DNA of 19,108 nt. Origin: Nitrospinota bacterium (GTDB taxonomy: Bacteria; UBA8248). The stretch is taken from positions 1-19,108 of the forward strand of contig JAPYQX010000018.1 of the NCBI GenBank assembly GCA_029937135.1, read 5' to 3'. The number at the start of each line of letters is the position of its first letter. The stretch's first letter is position 1. This document shows, one piece after another, positions 6,661 through 14,398 of this stretch. The position numbers and the translations under genes were made by a program. The notes beneath the pieces are model-generated. The model saw nothing but the letters and a program-made list of their open reading frames with translations, was not told where the DNA came from and made no database searches.

Positions 6661-7911
6661 ATGTCCGAGCCGATTCGAGCCGAAATTGTTGCGATTGGAA
6701 CCGAGATGCTTTTGGGGGACCTGATCGATACGAACAGCGCCTGGATTGCCCGGCAGCTCAAGGCCGTTGGCGCGAGTATGTATTTCAAGACCGTCGTTGG
6801 CGACAACATGGACCGGATCGTGGGCGCGATCAGCCAGGCTCACAACCGGAGCCAGGTGGTCATCACCTCGGGGGGGCTCGGCCCGACGGTGGACGATATG
6901 ACGCGCGAGGGGGTGGCGCGGGTGATGGGGGTGGAGCTTGAATTCCGGCAGGATCTCTACGACTACATCGAGAAGTATTTCGCCCGCCGCGGTTTCAAGA
7001 TGACCGAGAACAACCGGCAGCAGGCGTTTGTTCCAAAGGGCGCGACGGTGATCGAAAATCCGCGGGGGACGGCGCCCTGTTTTTATTGCGAGGACGAAAA
7101 AGGATTGATCATCGTGGCGCCGGGGGTGCCCGTCGAGATGCGCTACATCATCGGGGAGCGGGCGATTCCGATCATTCAGGAGAAGTTCGAGCTGGGGGAG
7201 GTGATCAGGACGCGGGTGCTCAAGACCTGCGGGCTGGGCGAGAGCCGGGTGGATCAAATGATCGGGGATCTGTTCCGGGAGTCGGTGAACCCGAGCATCG
7301 GGGTGCTGGCGCATCCGGGTCAGGTGGATGTACGGATCACGGCGATGGCCGAGAGCGTGGAAAAAGCCGAGGAGATGATCGACGTGCTGGATGCGAAGGT
7401 ACGCGATATTCTGGGGTCCGCCATTTACGCCATTGGCGAGGTCACGCTGGACCGGGTTGTCGCGCAGCTTCTTGGAGATAAGAAGAAAACGCTGGCGGTG
7501 GTGGAGACGAATACGGGCGGGGCCGTGCTTCAGCGGTTAACCGCCTGGCCCGAGCGGGTGGATTTTCTGCGGCGCGGGGTCGTCGCCATGAACCAGAGCG
7601 AGCTGGCCGGGCTTTTCGGGGTTTCGGATGAAGAGCCGGGGAGCGAGGCGTTCGCCGAGGCGCTGGCCCGGAAGGTCCGCGAGGAGTCGGGGGTGGACAT
7701 GGCGCTGGTGGTGCTGGGCCCCAATCCGCCGCCCAACATCGAGCCCGAGAAGAGCCGCACGGCTCCGGCGATGGGCGAGACCTATTTCAAGCTCTCAACG
7801 AGCGATGAGATGTACAGCCACGACGGGAGCTTCGGCGGCAACGAGCAGTTTATTCAGTCGCGGGTGCCGATGTTCGCGCTCGACCTGCTCCGGCGGGCGC
7901 TAGTCGCCTAG
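6661..7911 (+). CDS. cinA: CinA family protein with degenerate C-terminal NMN deamidase domain
   Basis: This is a full-length CinA of 416 residues. The N-terminal MoCF-like domain (about 1-170) is well conserved: IVAIGTEMLLGDLIDTNS and ITSGGLGPTVDDMTREG. In the family this half can hydrolyse ADP-ribose-type nucleotides. A middle linker domain follows. The C-terminal PncC-like domain (about 265-416) normally deamidates NMN with a catalytic Ser in AESCTGG. Here the motif reads VETNTGG (residues 281-287), with Thr283 at the Ser position. The usual VTYSNxxK stretch reads VAMNQSELAGLFGV, losing the Tyr and Lys, and the GIAGP loop reads VVLGPNP. The fold seems kept but the deamidase site lost. ATG at 6661 has AAGGA eight bases before it. 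It stands between the HAD gene and the peptidase. Confidence 0.92.
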   Translation: MSEPIRAEIVAIGTEMLLGDLIDTNSAWIARQLKAVGASMYFKTVVGDNMDRIVGAISQAHNRSQVVITSGGLGPTVDDMTREGVARVMGVELEFRQDLYDYIEKYFARRGFKMTENNRQQAFVPKGATVIENPRGTAPCFYCEDEKGLIIVAPGVPVEMRYIIGERAIPIIQEKFELGEVIRTRVLKTCGLGESRVDQMIGDLFRESVNPSIGVLAHPGQVDVRITAMAESVEKAEEMIDVLDAKVRDILGSAIYAIGEVTLDRVVAQLLGDKKKTLAVVETNTGGAVLQRLTAWPERVDFLRRGVVAMNQSELAGLFGVSDEEPGSEAFAEALARKVREESGVDMALVVLGPNPPPNIEPEKSRTAPAMGETYFKLSTSDEMYSHDGSFGGNEQFIQSRVPMFALDLLRRALVA

Positions 7912-8073
7912 GGCGGCCGGAGCCCGTTTTCCGTGTAAAGTAAATTAATTCAATGTCTTGACGGTGGTCTGTCTGTCTGGAATTTCGGTGTCTCCCTTGT
8001 CGAGGTCTCCCTTATGAAGACCGCCTCCGCAAGACAGCCTCCAACATCATTTCCCCAGTAACCTACGCTTTTA

Positions 8074-8111
8074 GCCTCGTATTAGCGCGTAAGGCCTCAT
8101 ATTGGCGCGTA
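8074..8111. repeat. 18-bp direct repeat upstream of the peptidase promoter
   Basis: GCCTCGTATTAGCGCGTA (8074-8091) and GCCTCATATTGGCGCGTA (8094-8111) differ at two positions and are offset by 20 bases. They end 11 bases before the predicted -35 box. Two near-identical sites about two helical turns apart are what an activator or repressor dimer pair would use. The rest of 7912-8073 shows no gene; a shorter GGTCTCCCTT-like repeat lies near 8010-8034. Confidence 0.5.
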
Positions 8112-8122
8112 TTAATTTTTCC

Positions 8123-8151
8123 TTGATAGATTTCGTAACTCCTGATAGAAT
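8123..8151 (+). promoter_or_regulatory. Predicted sigma70 promoter of the peptidase gene
   Basis: TTGATA (8123-8128) and TAGAAT (8146-8151) have a 17-base spacer, in an AT-rich stretch. The start of transcription would be near 8158, about 45 bases before the ATG at 8203. Confidence 0.6.
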
Positions 8152-8202
8152 AATAACTTAGTTAATGTTAATTTAGATGAATTCTAAGTAAAGTTCGCTC
8201 TT

Positions 8203-9645
8203 ATGCGCCCCGCCCGCGCGCTAAATGGTATATTGATGGTTCAAACAATCTCCTCCCCCGGGCGGGCATCAACGCCGAAAATAGACCCCATTCGGGGTAT
8301 TGCTACCCCTCCTGTCTGGATGCTGGTGGTGCTTCTGGGGCTCCCCCTTTTTCTTACCGGGTGCCAATACATTCAGGAGGGCTGGTCGGCCCTTCAGGGC
8401 CTTGAATCGGGGCCCCATGTTTCTGGAGATAAGGGAATAGCCCCTCGGGCGGTGGAAATCCCGCCCTCCTTGCCCACGGGCTCGAATCAGCCGGAGGATG
8501 CACTCCCCGACACCCCGTCCCTCTCGGTTCACCACGCCCGTTTCAGGCCCCAGGATTCCGTTCATGCCGTTCTCGACGCGAACGGGCTCTCCCGTGCGAA
8601 AATTATCAAAATTCTCCGCGTGAGCCGGCCCGTGCGTAAGCTTTCCCGAATCAGGGCGGGCAACCGCTACGAGATCGCCGTATCCGAAGGCGTCATTCAC
8701 CGGTTTTTAGTCCAGGTTGACGATGAGCGGCAACTGCGGGTCTACCGGACGAATCAAGGCGCTCTTCGGGCGAGGATGGAGCGGATTCCCTACGATATTG
8801 AAAATGTCCGCGTAAAACTGAAGGTTCGGGGCTCCCTTTTCGGCTCCATCAGCCGGGCCGGGGTTCCTCTTTCCCTGGCGGTGAAGCTTAGGGGGATATT
8901 CGAGTGGGTTGTCGATTTTCACAAGGATATTAAAGAAGGGGACACGGTTGAGTTGCTCGTCGAGAGTCGATCCCTCTCGGGCAGCCCTGCAGGATTTGGC
9001 CGTATCCTGGCGGCCCGGATCAAGACCCGGGGAAGTGAAAAGGCGGCGATTTACTTCAGGAGCGGAAACGATTCCTATTTCACCCCGAACGGCGAGACGC
9101 TTCGAAGGGCGTTTCTCCGCTCTCCCCTAAAATATACGAGGATCAGCTCGCGCTTCACGAAAAATCGGTTTCACCCGGTCCTCAGGCGCTTCCGGCCCCA
9201 TCTCGGTGTGGACTACGCCGCGCCCAAAGGGACCCCGGTGCGCGCGGTGGCGGACGGGGTGATCGTCTTTTCGGGTTGGCGGGGGGCCGCCGGAAAAATG
9301 ATCCAGGTTCGCCACGGGCGCGGGTATGTGACCTCCTACCTCCACCTGTCTCGAATCAAGAAAATAGCCCGCCGGGGAGGAAAAATCCGCCAGGGGCAGA
9401 TCATCGGCCTGGTCGGCTCGACGGGTCTCTCGACCGGGCCCCACCTGGATTTTCGAATCAAGCGAAACGGCACACCGATGAACCCTCTATCGGCTCGGCT
9501 TCCGGCCGGAAACCCGGTGCTGGGCCGGAAATTGCGGGAGTTCCGGAGATTGGCCAAAAACCGGATTGCCCAACTGGAGAGCGTTCCCCTTCTCGCCGGG
9601 GCCGCGGATTTGGCCTCGGCCCGCTCCCCTCAACCCGTTTTTTAG
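8203..9645 (+). CDS. M23 family metallopeptidase, MepM-like lipoprotein
   Basis: This is a predicted peptidoglycan endopeptidase of 480 residues. After a long N-terminal region (1-39), a hydrophobic stretch ends in a lipobox, LTGC (Cys54), so it is likely lipidated and periplasm-facing. Residues about 115-290 resemble the OapA/Csd3-like N-domains of MepM. The Zn domain (about 305-430) has His333 and Asp337 (HLGVD), His381 (YLHLS) and His414 (GPHLDF). The usual second His of HxH, a zinc ligand, is Asp416. A charged tail of about 50 residues follows. The start is uncertain: ATG at 8203 has only a weak ribosome site, and in-frame ATGs at 8236 and 8320 exist, though the last leaves little N-region. 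It is first in a unit with the carbonic-anhydrase-like and Ppx/GppA genes. Confidence 0.9.
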   Translation: MRPARALNGILMVQTISSPGRASTPKIDPIRGIATPPVWMLVVLLGLPLFLTGCQYIQEGWSALQGLESGPHVSGDKGIAPRAVEIPPSLPTGSNQPEDALPDTPSLSVHHARFRPQDSVHAVLDANGLSRAKIIKILRVSRPVRKLSRIRAGNRYEIAVSEGVIHRFLVQVDDERQLRVYRTNQGALRARMERIPYDIENVRVKLKVRGSLFGSISRAGVPLSLAVKLRGIFEWVVDFHKDIKEGDTVELLVESRSLSGSPAGFGRILAARIKTRGSEKAAIYFRSGNDSYFTPNGETLRRAFLRSPLKYTRISSRFTKNRFHPVLRRFRPHLGVDYAAPKGTPVRAVADGVIVFSGWRGAAGKMIQVRHGRGYVTSYLHLSRIKKIARRGGKIRQGQIIGLVGSTGLSTGPHLDFRIKRNGTPMNPLSARLPAGNPVLGRKLREFRRLAKNRIAQLESVPLLAGAADLASARSPQPVF

Positions 9646-9661
9646 GAGAGGCACCCCGAAA

Positions 9662-10171
9662 GTGTATCTTCCTTACGAAGGCAAGCTTCCTAAAGTCCAT
9701 GAAACAGCCTGGATCGCCGAAACCGCTGTCCTCATCGGAGATGTCGAGATCGATGAAGAGAGCAGCATTTGGTACGGCTGTGTTTTACGCGGCGATGAAA
9801 TGCGCATCCGGATCGGCAAGCGCACCAATGTCCAGGATTTGTCCATCCTCCATATTGAGGGGGGGAAATGCCCCTGTATATTGGGGGACGATGTTTCGAT
9901 TGGACACGCGGCGATTGTCCACGGCTGCGAGGTTCGAGACGGCGCTCTCATCGCCATGGGCGCTATCGTGTTGAACGATGTAATTGTCGGAGAAGGCGCT
10001 GTCGTCGGGGCCGGGGCCCTGGTCCCCGAGGGAAAAGAAATCCCGCCGGGTACTCTCTGGATGGGCACCCCGGCGAAATTCGTGCGGGAACTTCGTGATG
10101 ACGAAAAGGAACGATTCAAGAAGACGCCACAGGTCTATTCACACCTCAAGGAACGCTACCGGAACGGATAG
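9662..10171 (+). CDS. Gamma-carbonic anhydrase-like hexapeptide-repeat protein
   Basis: This left-handed beta-helix protein of 169 residues belongs to the gamma carbonic anhydrase/YrdA-like family, which forms trimers with zinc between subunits. The repeated hexapeptides run from about residue 14 to 135. The three zinc-binding His are present: His64 (ILHIEGG), His82 and His87 (GHAAIVHGC). The IAMGAIVLND and GTLWMGTPAKFVREL segments are typical. GTG at 9662 is chosen: GGAGAGG lies about ten bases upstream, and the frame before it overlaps the peptidase gene. It begins 16 bases after the peptidase stop, so co-transcription is likely. Many members of this branch show little CO2-hydrating activity, so the reaction should be treated as unproven. 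Confidence 0.92.
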   Translation: MYLPYEGKLPKVHETAWIAETAVLIGDVEIDEESSIWYGCVLRGDEMRIRIGKRTNVQDLSILHIEGGKCPCILGDDVSIGHAAIVHGCEVRDGALIAMGAIVLNDVIVGEGAVVGAGALVPEGKEIPPGTLWMGTPAKFVRELRDDEKERFKKTPQVYSHLKERYRNG

Positions 10172-10200
10172 CCCTCCTGCGGCAACAGGTTTCATCCTTG

Positions 10201-11142
10201 ATGAGCTCCGCTAAAAGTGCACAGTTACGTCCAATCGCGGCGGTTGTCGATCTCGGGACAAATGCGGCCCGGCTCGCGGCGGCCTCGCTGGACGCCTCGG
10301 GCGCTCTCGTTTCCGAGGGCAGGTGGCGGGAGTTGATTCGCCTCGGTGAGGGAGTCGAGGCGACGGGCCGAATTTCGGATGGCGCGATGGCTCGTGGTTT
10401 TGAAACCCTGAAAAGGTTCTCCCGGCTCATCGAAGAGATGCGCGCGGACCGGGTGGACGCCCTGGCGACCAGCGCTCTCAGGGAGGCCTCGAACGCCGGT
10501 GAGTTTCTGGCCGGGGCGAGGGAGATGGGCATCCCGCTCCGGGTGATCTCCGCCGAGGAAGAGGCACGGCTCGCCCTCGCCGGGGTTCTCGCCTCGATGG
10601 GGGAGTGTCCTGCCGGGGCAGTGGTTTTCGATATCGGTGGAGGGAGTCTTGAACTGATTCAATCGAGGGGCGGAAGGGTGTCGGAGATGGCGAGCCTAAG
10701 AGCTGGGGTAGTTTACCTAACCGAGAGACATCTCGGGGATATCCCCACCCCTCCGTTGCGGGTGGCTTCCTGCGCCGATGATGTCCGCACAATGTTGGGG
10801 ACCGCTTCCCTGAATGCAGAGGAGGTGGCCGATCTCCCCCTGATTGGGTGCGGCGGGGCGGTGGCGCTCGCCTGGTTCATCCGCGAGGGAGACGCCGGAG
10901 ATTTGGGGATTAACGGGATTATCCTCGGCCTGGATGAAATCGAGAACTGGATTGGAAGATTCGCCGCCCTGGACATGGCGGGGCGTAGCTCGTTGCCGGG
11001 TTTTGAGCCGGGTCGTGAGGATGTCGCCTTGGCCGGTCTCATTGTTCTCGGGGAGGTCCTCAGGTGGGCCGGCCAAATTTCTTTCCGTGTTTCCACGGGC
11101 GGAGTGAGGGAAGGGCGGCTAATTGAACTTCTCTCGCCGTGA
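10201..11142 (+). CDS. Ppx/GppA phosphatase family protein
   Basis: This 313-residue protein is an exopolyphosphatase/guanosine pentaphosphate phosphohydrolase of the ASKHA fold. The first phosphate loop is VVDLGTNAARLAAASLD (family DxGSNxxRL, with Thr for Ser). ATSALREASN and the second phosphate loop VVFDIGGGSLELI follow, and a late segment reads FRVSTGGVREG. The length matches the short, two-domain form without the helical C-terminal extension of E. coli Ppx. ATG at 10201 is used; a TTG directly before it is also possible and no strong ribosome site is seen. It is third in the peptidase unit, 29 bases after the carbonic-anhydrase-like gene. Whether polyphosphate or pppGpp is the substrate cannot be told. 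Confidence 0.93.
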   Translation: MSSAKSAQLRPIAAVVDLGTNAARLAAASLDASGALVSEGRWRELIRLGEGVEATGRISDGAMARGFETLKRFSRLIEEMRADRVDALATSALREASNAGEFLAGAREMGIPLRVISAEEEARLALAGVLASMGECPAGAVVFDIGGGSLELIQSRGGRVSEMASLRAGVVYLTERHLGDIPTPPLRVASCADDVRTMLGTASLNAEEVADLPLIGCGGAVALAWFIREGDAGDLGINGIILGLDEIENWIGRFAALDMAGRSSLPGFEPGREDVALAGLIVLGEVLRWAGQISFRVSTGGVREGRLIELLSP

Positions 11143-11209
11143 GTTTGTAATATATTTATAATCAATTAGTTATGATTGCATATCCTTTGAATATTTCCCG
11201 AATTTTAGA

Positions 11210-11239
11210 TTGACACAACCCCGGAATGATCCCTATAGT
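11210..11239 (+). promoter_or_regulatory. Predicted promoter of the yceD-rpmF-plsX-fab operon
   Basis: TTGACA (11210-11215) and TATAGT (11234-11239) are separated by 18 bases. An AT-rich region of about 65 bases precedes it, possibly UP-element-like, and includes AATCA/TGATT half-sites near 11160-11180. Transcription would start near 11246, about 64 bases before the first gene. This is the only strong promoter I see for the block. Confidence 0.65.
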
Positions 11240-11309
11240 CCACCTTGTTTGCAGGCCTCAGGAGGCATTTTTCCGCTTTTGCTCCCAAGTGGCGCCCGGG
11301 AGGAAAATC

Positions 11310-11855
11310 ATGAATGATGACTTGAAATACCCCCTTGACCATATCCCCGCGGAAGGGCTGAAAATCGGTATTGAGGTGGCGGCGGACCTGTTGGATTTGG
11401 AAGATGGGAACTGGCCCCCTCTTTCCGGCGTGAGATTGGAAGGAGATTTGGAGCGAACCGGAGAGAAGGAAGCGGTTTTTAGTGGACGGGTTCTTGGTTC
11501 TTTCCTTGTGGAATGCATTCTCGGGCTCGCCCAAGTGAAAATTCTGGTTGAAGAGGAGTTGACGGTATATTTTCAGCCCGCTCATCCCGGAGAAACCGGC
11601 ACGGGGGATGAGGTTGAACTGGGGGAGCGGGATCTCGAAGTGTACAATATTGAAAATGACGGGGTGGATTTGTTGATTCCGCTTCGGGATCAGTTAGGCT
11701 TGGCCATTCCGATGCAGCCAAAATGCCCGGAAAAGTGTGAGGGTGAGGATCCGGACCTTTGCCGCCGCCTTCAGGAGGGCGAGGGGGTTGGTTCGGAATC
11801 GGAAGGCGATCCGCGTTTGGCCGCTTTAAAAGAATGGAGAAAAGTCGAAAGTTGA
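11310..11855 (+). CDS. YceD/DUF177 family protein
   Basis: This 181-residue protein is of the YceD family (DUF177), which nearly always precedes rpmF and is linked to 23S rRNA accumulation in bacteria and plastids. Seen are an N-terminal LKYPLDHIPAEGLKIGIEV, the core VRLEGDLERTGEKEAVFSGRVLGSFLVEC, and a C-terminal LGLAIPMQPKCPEKCEGEDPDLCRRL segment. That last segment keeps three Cys of the usual Cys-rich motif. The tail is acidic. ATG at 11310 is chosen because GGAGGA sits about six bases upstream; the frame extends to 11226 but overlaps the promoter. It is the first gene of the operon. The family assignment rests on context plus the motif pattern. Confidence 0.85.
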   Translation: MNDDLKYPLDHIPAEGLKIGIEVAADLLDLEDGNWPPLSGVRLEGDLERTGEKEAVFSGRVLGSFLVECILGLAQVKILVEEELTVYFQPAHPGETGTGDEVELGERDLEVYNIENDGVDLLIPLRDQLGLAIPMQPKCPEKCEGEDPDLCRRLQEGEGVGSESEGDPRLAALKEWRKVES

Positions 11856-11921
11856 CAGCATTTGCGTTCAACTGTAAATGGTTGCCGGTTTTTAGGATTT
11901 AATTACAGGAGGCGTTTTGAA

Positions 11922-12104
11922 ATGGCACTGCCAAAAACCCGTCACTCCCAGACTCGGGGGCGCAAGCGGAGAACGCACTGGAAGGTGGCGAAGCCGGCTG
12001 TGTCGGTGTGTTCGAACTGCGAGGCCCCTGTATTGCCGCATCGTGTTTGTACGGCTTGTGGTTTCTATAAAGGACAAAAAGTCCTTGCCGTCCGAGAAGC
12101 CTGA
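11922..12104 (+). CDS. rpmF: 50S ribosomal protein L32
   Basis: This 60-residue basic protein is part of the large ribosomal subunit near the exit of the peptide tunnel. It begins MALPKTRHSQTRGRKRR and contains a four-cysteine zinc ribbon, CSNC followed by CTAC, with the PHRVC and GFYKGQKVL segments of the family. The cysteine form is intact, so this is the zinc-binding variant. AGGAGG lies nine bases before the ATG. It sits 66 bases after yceD and 23 bases before plsX, the classical arrangement that links ribosome and membrane-lipid synthesis. Confidence 0.97.
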   Translation: MALPKTRHSQTRGRKRRTHWKVAKPAVSVCSNCEAPVLPHRVCTACGFYKGQKVLAVREA

Positions 12105-12127
12105 GAGCCGTTCCCAAGGGTGAACCA

Positions 12128-13258
12128 ATGAAAATCGCAGTTGATGCCATGGGCGGAGACAATGCCCCATCGGCAATTGTCGAGGGAGCGGTTCTCGCCT
12201 ATCGGGAATTGGGTATCGAGACCATCCTAACCGGAATTCCGGAAAGGATTGATTCTGAGCTTTCCCGGCTGGGCGCCCGCGGTCTCCCGCTGGAAATTCG
12301 TGGTGCGGAGCAGATTATCGAAATGGGGGAGTCCCCGTCGCGGGCTCTAAAATCCAAACCGGATTCTTCGATGCGGGTGGCCACCGAGGCTGTCAAGAAA
12401 GGCGATGCGTCGGCGGTATTCAGCGCTGGCGATACGGGTGGTGCGTTTGCCGTCTCTCTTCATGTTCTCCGGCGAATGAAGGGGGTTTTGAGACCGGCGA
12501 TAGCGGCGCTGATACCCACTCTGAAGGGTTTCAGCATCATGCTCGATGTCGGGGCGAATATGGTTCCCAAGGCGCAGCATCTTTTCCAGTTCGGAGTCAT
12601 GGGGCAAATCTATTCCGAACTTGCGCTGGATGTAGTCAAGCCGACGGTCGGTCTCCTGAATGTCGGCGGCGAGGACTCGAAAGGAACCGATGCTATCAGG
12701 GCCGCCCACGAACTATTTGCCAAAAGCGACCTGAATTTCATGGGAAATGTCGAGGGAAGCACCATTTTTCAGGGTGCCGTGGATGTTATTGTCTGCGATG
12801 GTTTCTCGGGGAATGTGGCCTTGAAAGTAAGCGAAAGCTTGAGCGAAATGCTTACCACCCTCCTCCGGGAGGAGATCACCCACTCCGTCCGAAGTAAAAT
12901 CGGGTATATGTTCCTCCAGAACGGCTTGAAATCCATGCGCAAAAGGACGGATTATTCCGAGTATGGTGCTGCCCCGTTGCTGGGGCTCGACGGTCTTTGC
13001 GCTATCGGCCACGGGCGGAGCACCCCCAAAGCCGTCAAGAACGCTCTGAGGGCGACTTCGCGGTTGGTGGAAAAGCAGTTAACCGGTAAGATTCAGGGTG
13101 AAATCGAAAGGCATCTTTCTGTCCAACGAAGCACTGAGGCTGGCTGGCGTCTTTGGAACCAGATTCGAGAGGGTATTTTCCAAGGAGGTTCGTCGGACCA
13201 ACCTGCTGAGGGTGATGAGCCTTCCGGCGAAGACGAAACGAACCTGATTAAGAAATAA
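12128..13258 (+). CDS. plsX: Phosphate acyltransferase PlsX
   Basis: PlsX converts acyl-ACP and phosphate to acyl-phosphate, the donor for PlsY in phospholipid synthesis; it is a peripheral membrane protein. The 376 residues show the N-terminal AVDAMGGDNAP, the SAGDTGG loop, DVGANMVPKAQHLFQFGVMG, VCDGFSGNVALK, the EYGAAPLLGLDG motif and AIGHGRSTPKAVKNAL. All are well conserved. The C-terminus has an extension of about 30 acidic residues (after IREGIFQGG) beyond the usual end. AAGGGTG precedes the ATG by six bases. It is followed 30 bases later by fabH. Confidence 0.97.
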   Translation: MKIAVDAMGGDNAPSAIVEGAVLAYRELGIETILTGIPERIDSELSRLGARGLPLEIRGAEQIIEMGESPSRALKSKPDSSMRVATEAVKKGDASAVFSAGDTGGAFAVSLHVLRRMKGVLRPAIAALIPTLKGFSIMLDVGANMVPKAQHLFQFGVMGQIYSELALDVVKPTVGLLNVGGEDSKGTDAIRAAHELFAKSDLNFMGNVEGSTIFQGAVDVIVCDGFSGNVALKVSESLSEMLTTLLREEITHSVRSKIGYMFLQNGLKSMRKRTDYSEYGAAPLLGLDGLCAIGHGRSTPKAVKNALRATSRLVEKQLTGKIQGEIERHLSVQRSTEAGWRLWNQIREGIFQGGSSDQPAEGDEPSGEDETNLIKK

Positions 13259-13288
13259 AAGCAATCCCGCCCAAACCAGGTGTTGACT

Positions 13289-14275
13289 ATGACCCATTCC
13301 GTCATTTTGGGAACAGGTTCCTACGTCCCCGAAAAAGTACTTTCAAACCAGGACTTGGAAAAAATGGTCGATACCACTGACGAGTGGATTTTTGATCGAA
13401 CAGGTATCAGGGAGCGCAGGGTTGCCCCCCCCCAGGCCGCAGCCTCCGATATATCGATACCCGCTAGCAAAAACGCGCTGGAAGCGGCCGGGATGGACCC
13501 CAAAGATGTCGATTTGATCATCGTGACAACACTGACCCCGGACTCGTTGTGTCCCTCGACGGCTTGTTGGCTTCAGGCCCAGATTGGGGCGGAGCGGGCG
13601 GCGGCTTTCGATCTCAACGCCGCATGTTCGGGTTTTGTATATGGCCTGCAGGTAGGGGACGCCTATATTCGCTCGGGCCTCATGAGAAATATTTTAGTGG
13701 TGTCGGTGGACCTTATGACCCGCACTGTCGACTGGAGTGACAGGGGAACCTGTGTGCTCTGGGGGGACGGCGCCGGGGCGGTGGTCATGGGGCCTGCGGA
13801 AAACGGGGAGAAGGGCCTCATCGACTCCTATATATATAGCGACGGCCACGACGCGGATAAGATCGTAATCATGGGCGGCGGAACGAAACTCCCGCCGATG
13901 ACCCCCGAGGAAACCGAATCGAATGAGCGCACCCTGAAGATGAAAGGCCAGGAAACGTTCAAGACGGCTGTCCGTCATTTCACCGACGTTTGCAGGGAAG
14001 TCCTGGAAAAAAACGACATGACGGTTGATGATATCGATGTGTTTATCCCGCATCAGGCGAATATCCGAATCATCGACGCGGTGGCCAAGCGATTGGAACT
14101 GGACAGGGACAAGGTCGTCGTTACGATCGATAAATATGGTAATATGTCCTCCGCCACGATTCCTGTCGCCCTGGACGAATGGGTAAGGGAGGGGAAAATC
14201 AAGCATGGCGACAATGTGCTGATGGCCGCTTTCGGCGGTGGACTCACATGGGGCGCTGTGCTGGTCGAATGGTAA
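13289..14275 (+). CDS. fabH: Beta-ketoacyl-ACP synthase III
   Basis: FabH starts fatty acid synthesis by condensing an acyl-CoA primer, usually acetyl-CoA, with malonyl-ACP. The protein has 328 residues. The triad is present: Cys113 (LNAACSGF), His255 (IPHQANIRI) and Asn285 (GNMSSATIP). The N-terminal IPVRSK-like ACP-binding region is replaced by the usual DEWIFDRTGIRERR. ATG at 13289 has AGGTG six bases upstream; in-frame GTG (13280) and TTG (13283) overlap that site. A KLPPMTPEETESNERTLKMK loop near residues 200-219 matches FabH. Primer specificity cannot be told. The next gene, fabD, begins 123 bases later; that gap shows a small CCTGC/GCAGG hairpin and nothing else. Confidence 0.96.
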   Translation: MTHSVILGTGSYVPEKVLSNQDLEKMVDTTDEWIFDRTGIRERRVAPPQAAASDISIPASKNALEAAGMDPKDVDLIIVTTLTPDSLCPSTACWLQAQIGAERAAAFDLNAACSGFVYGLQVGDAYIRSGLMRNILVVSVDLMTRTVDWSDRGTCVLWGDGAGAVVMGPAENGEKGLIDSYIYSDGHDADKIVIMGGGTKLPPMTPEETESNERTLKMKGQETFKTAVRHFTDVCREVLEKNDMTVDDIDVFIPHQANIRIIDAVAKRLELDRDKVVVTIDKYGNMSSATIPVALDEWVREGKIKHGDNVLMAAFGGGLTWGAVLVEW

Positions 14276-14398
14276 ACGCTGGCGGTATCAATCTTCCGTC
14301 AAGTCCGCCCCTGAAAACTGTCTCTTCAACAATTACCGCCTCGGTTCCTGCTCCTGCTATGGGTGCAGGTGGTGTGTTCCGAGGTCCTGGAGGTTGAA

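Noticed and set aside
6655..7314. Minus-strand open frame of 219 codons opposite cinA
   Set aside because: It is a high-GC antisense shadow rich in His, Pro and Arg, with no start site evidence.
7911..7930. Possible terminator after cinA (GGGC/GCCC then TTTT)
   Set aside because: The stem is only four base pairs, too weak to call.
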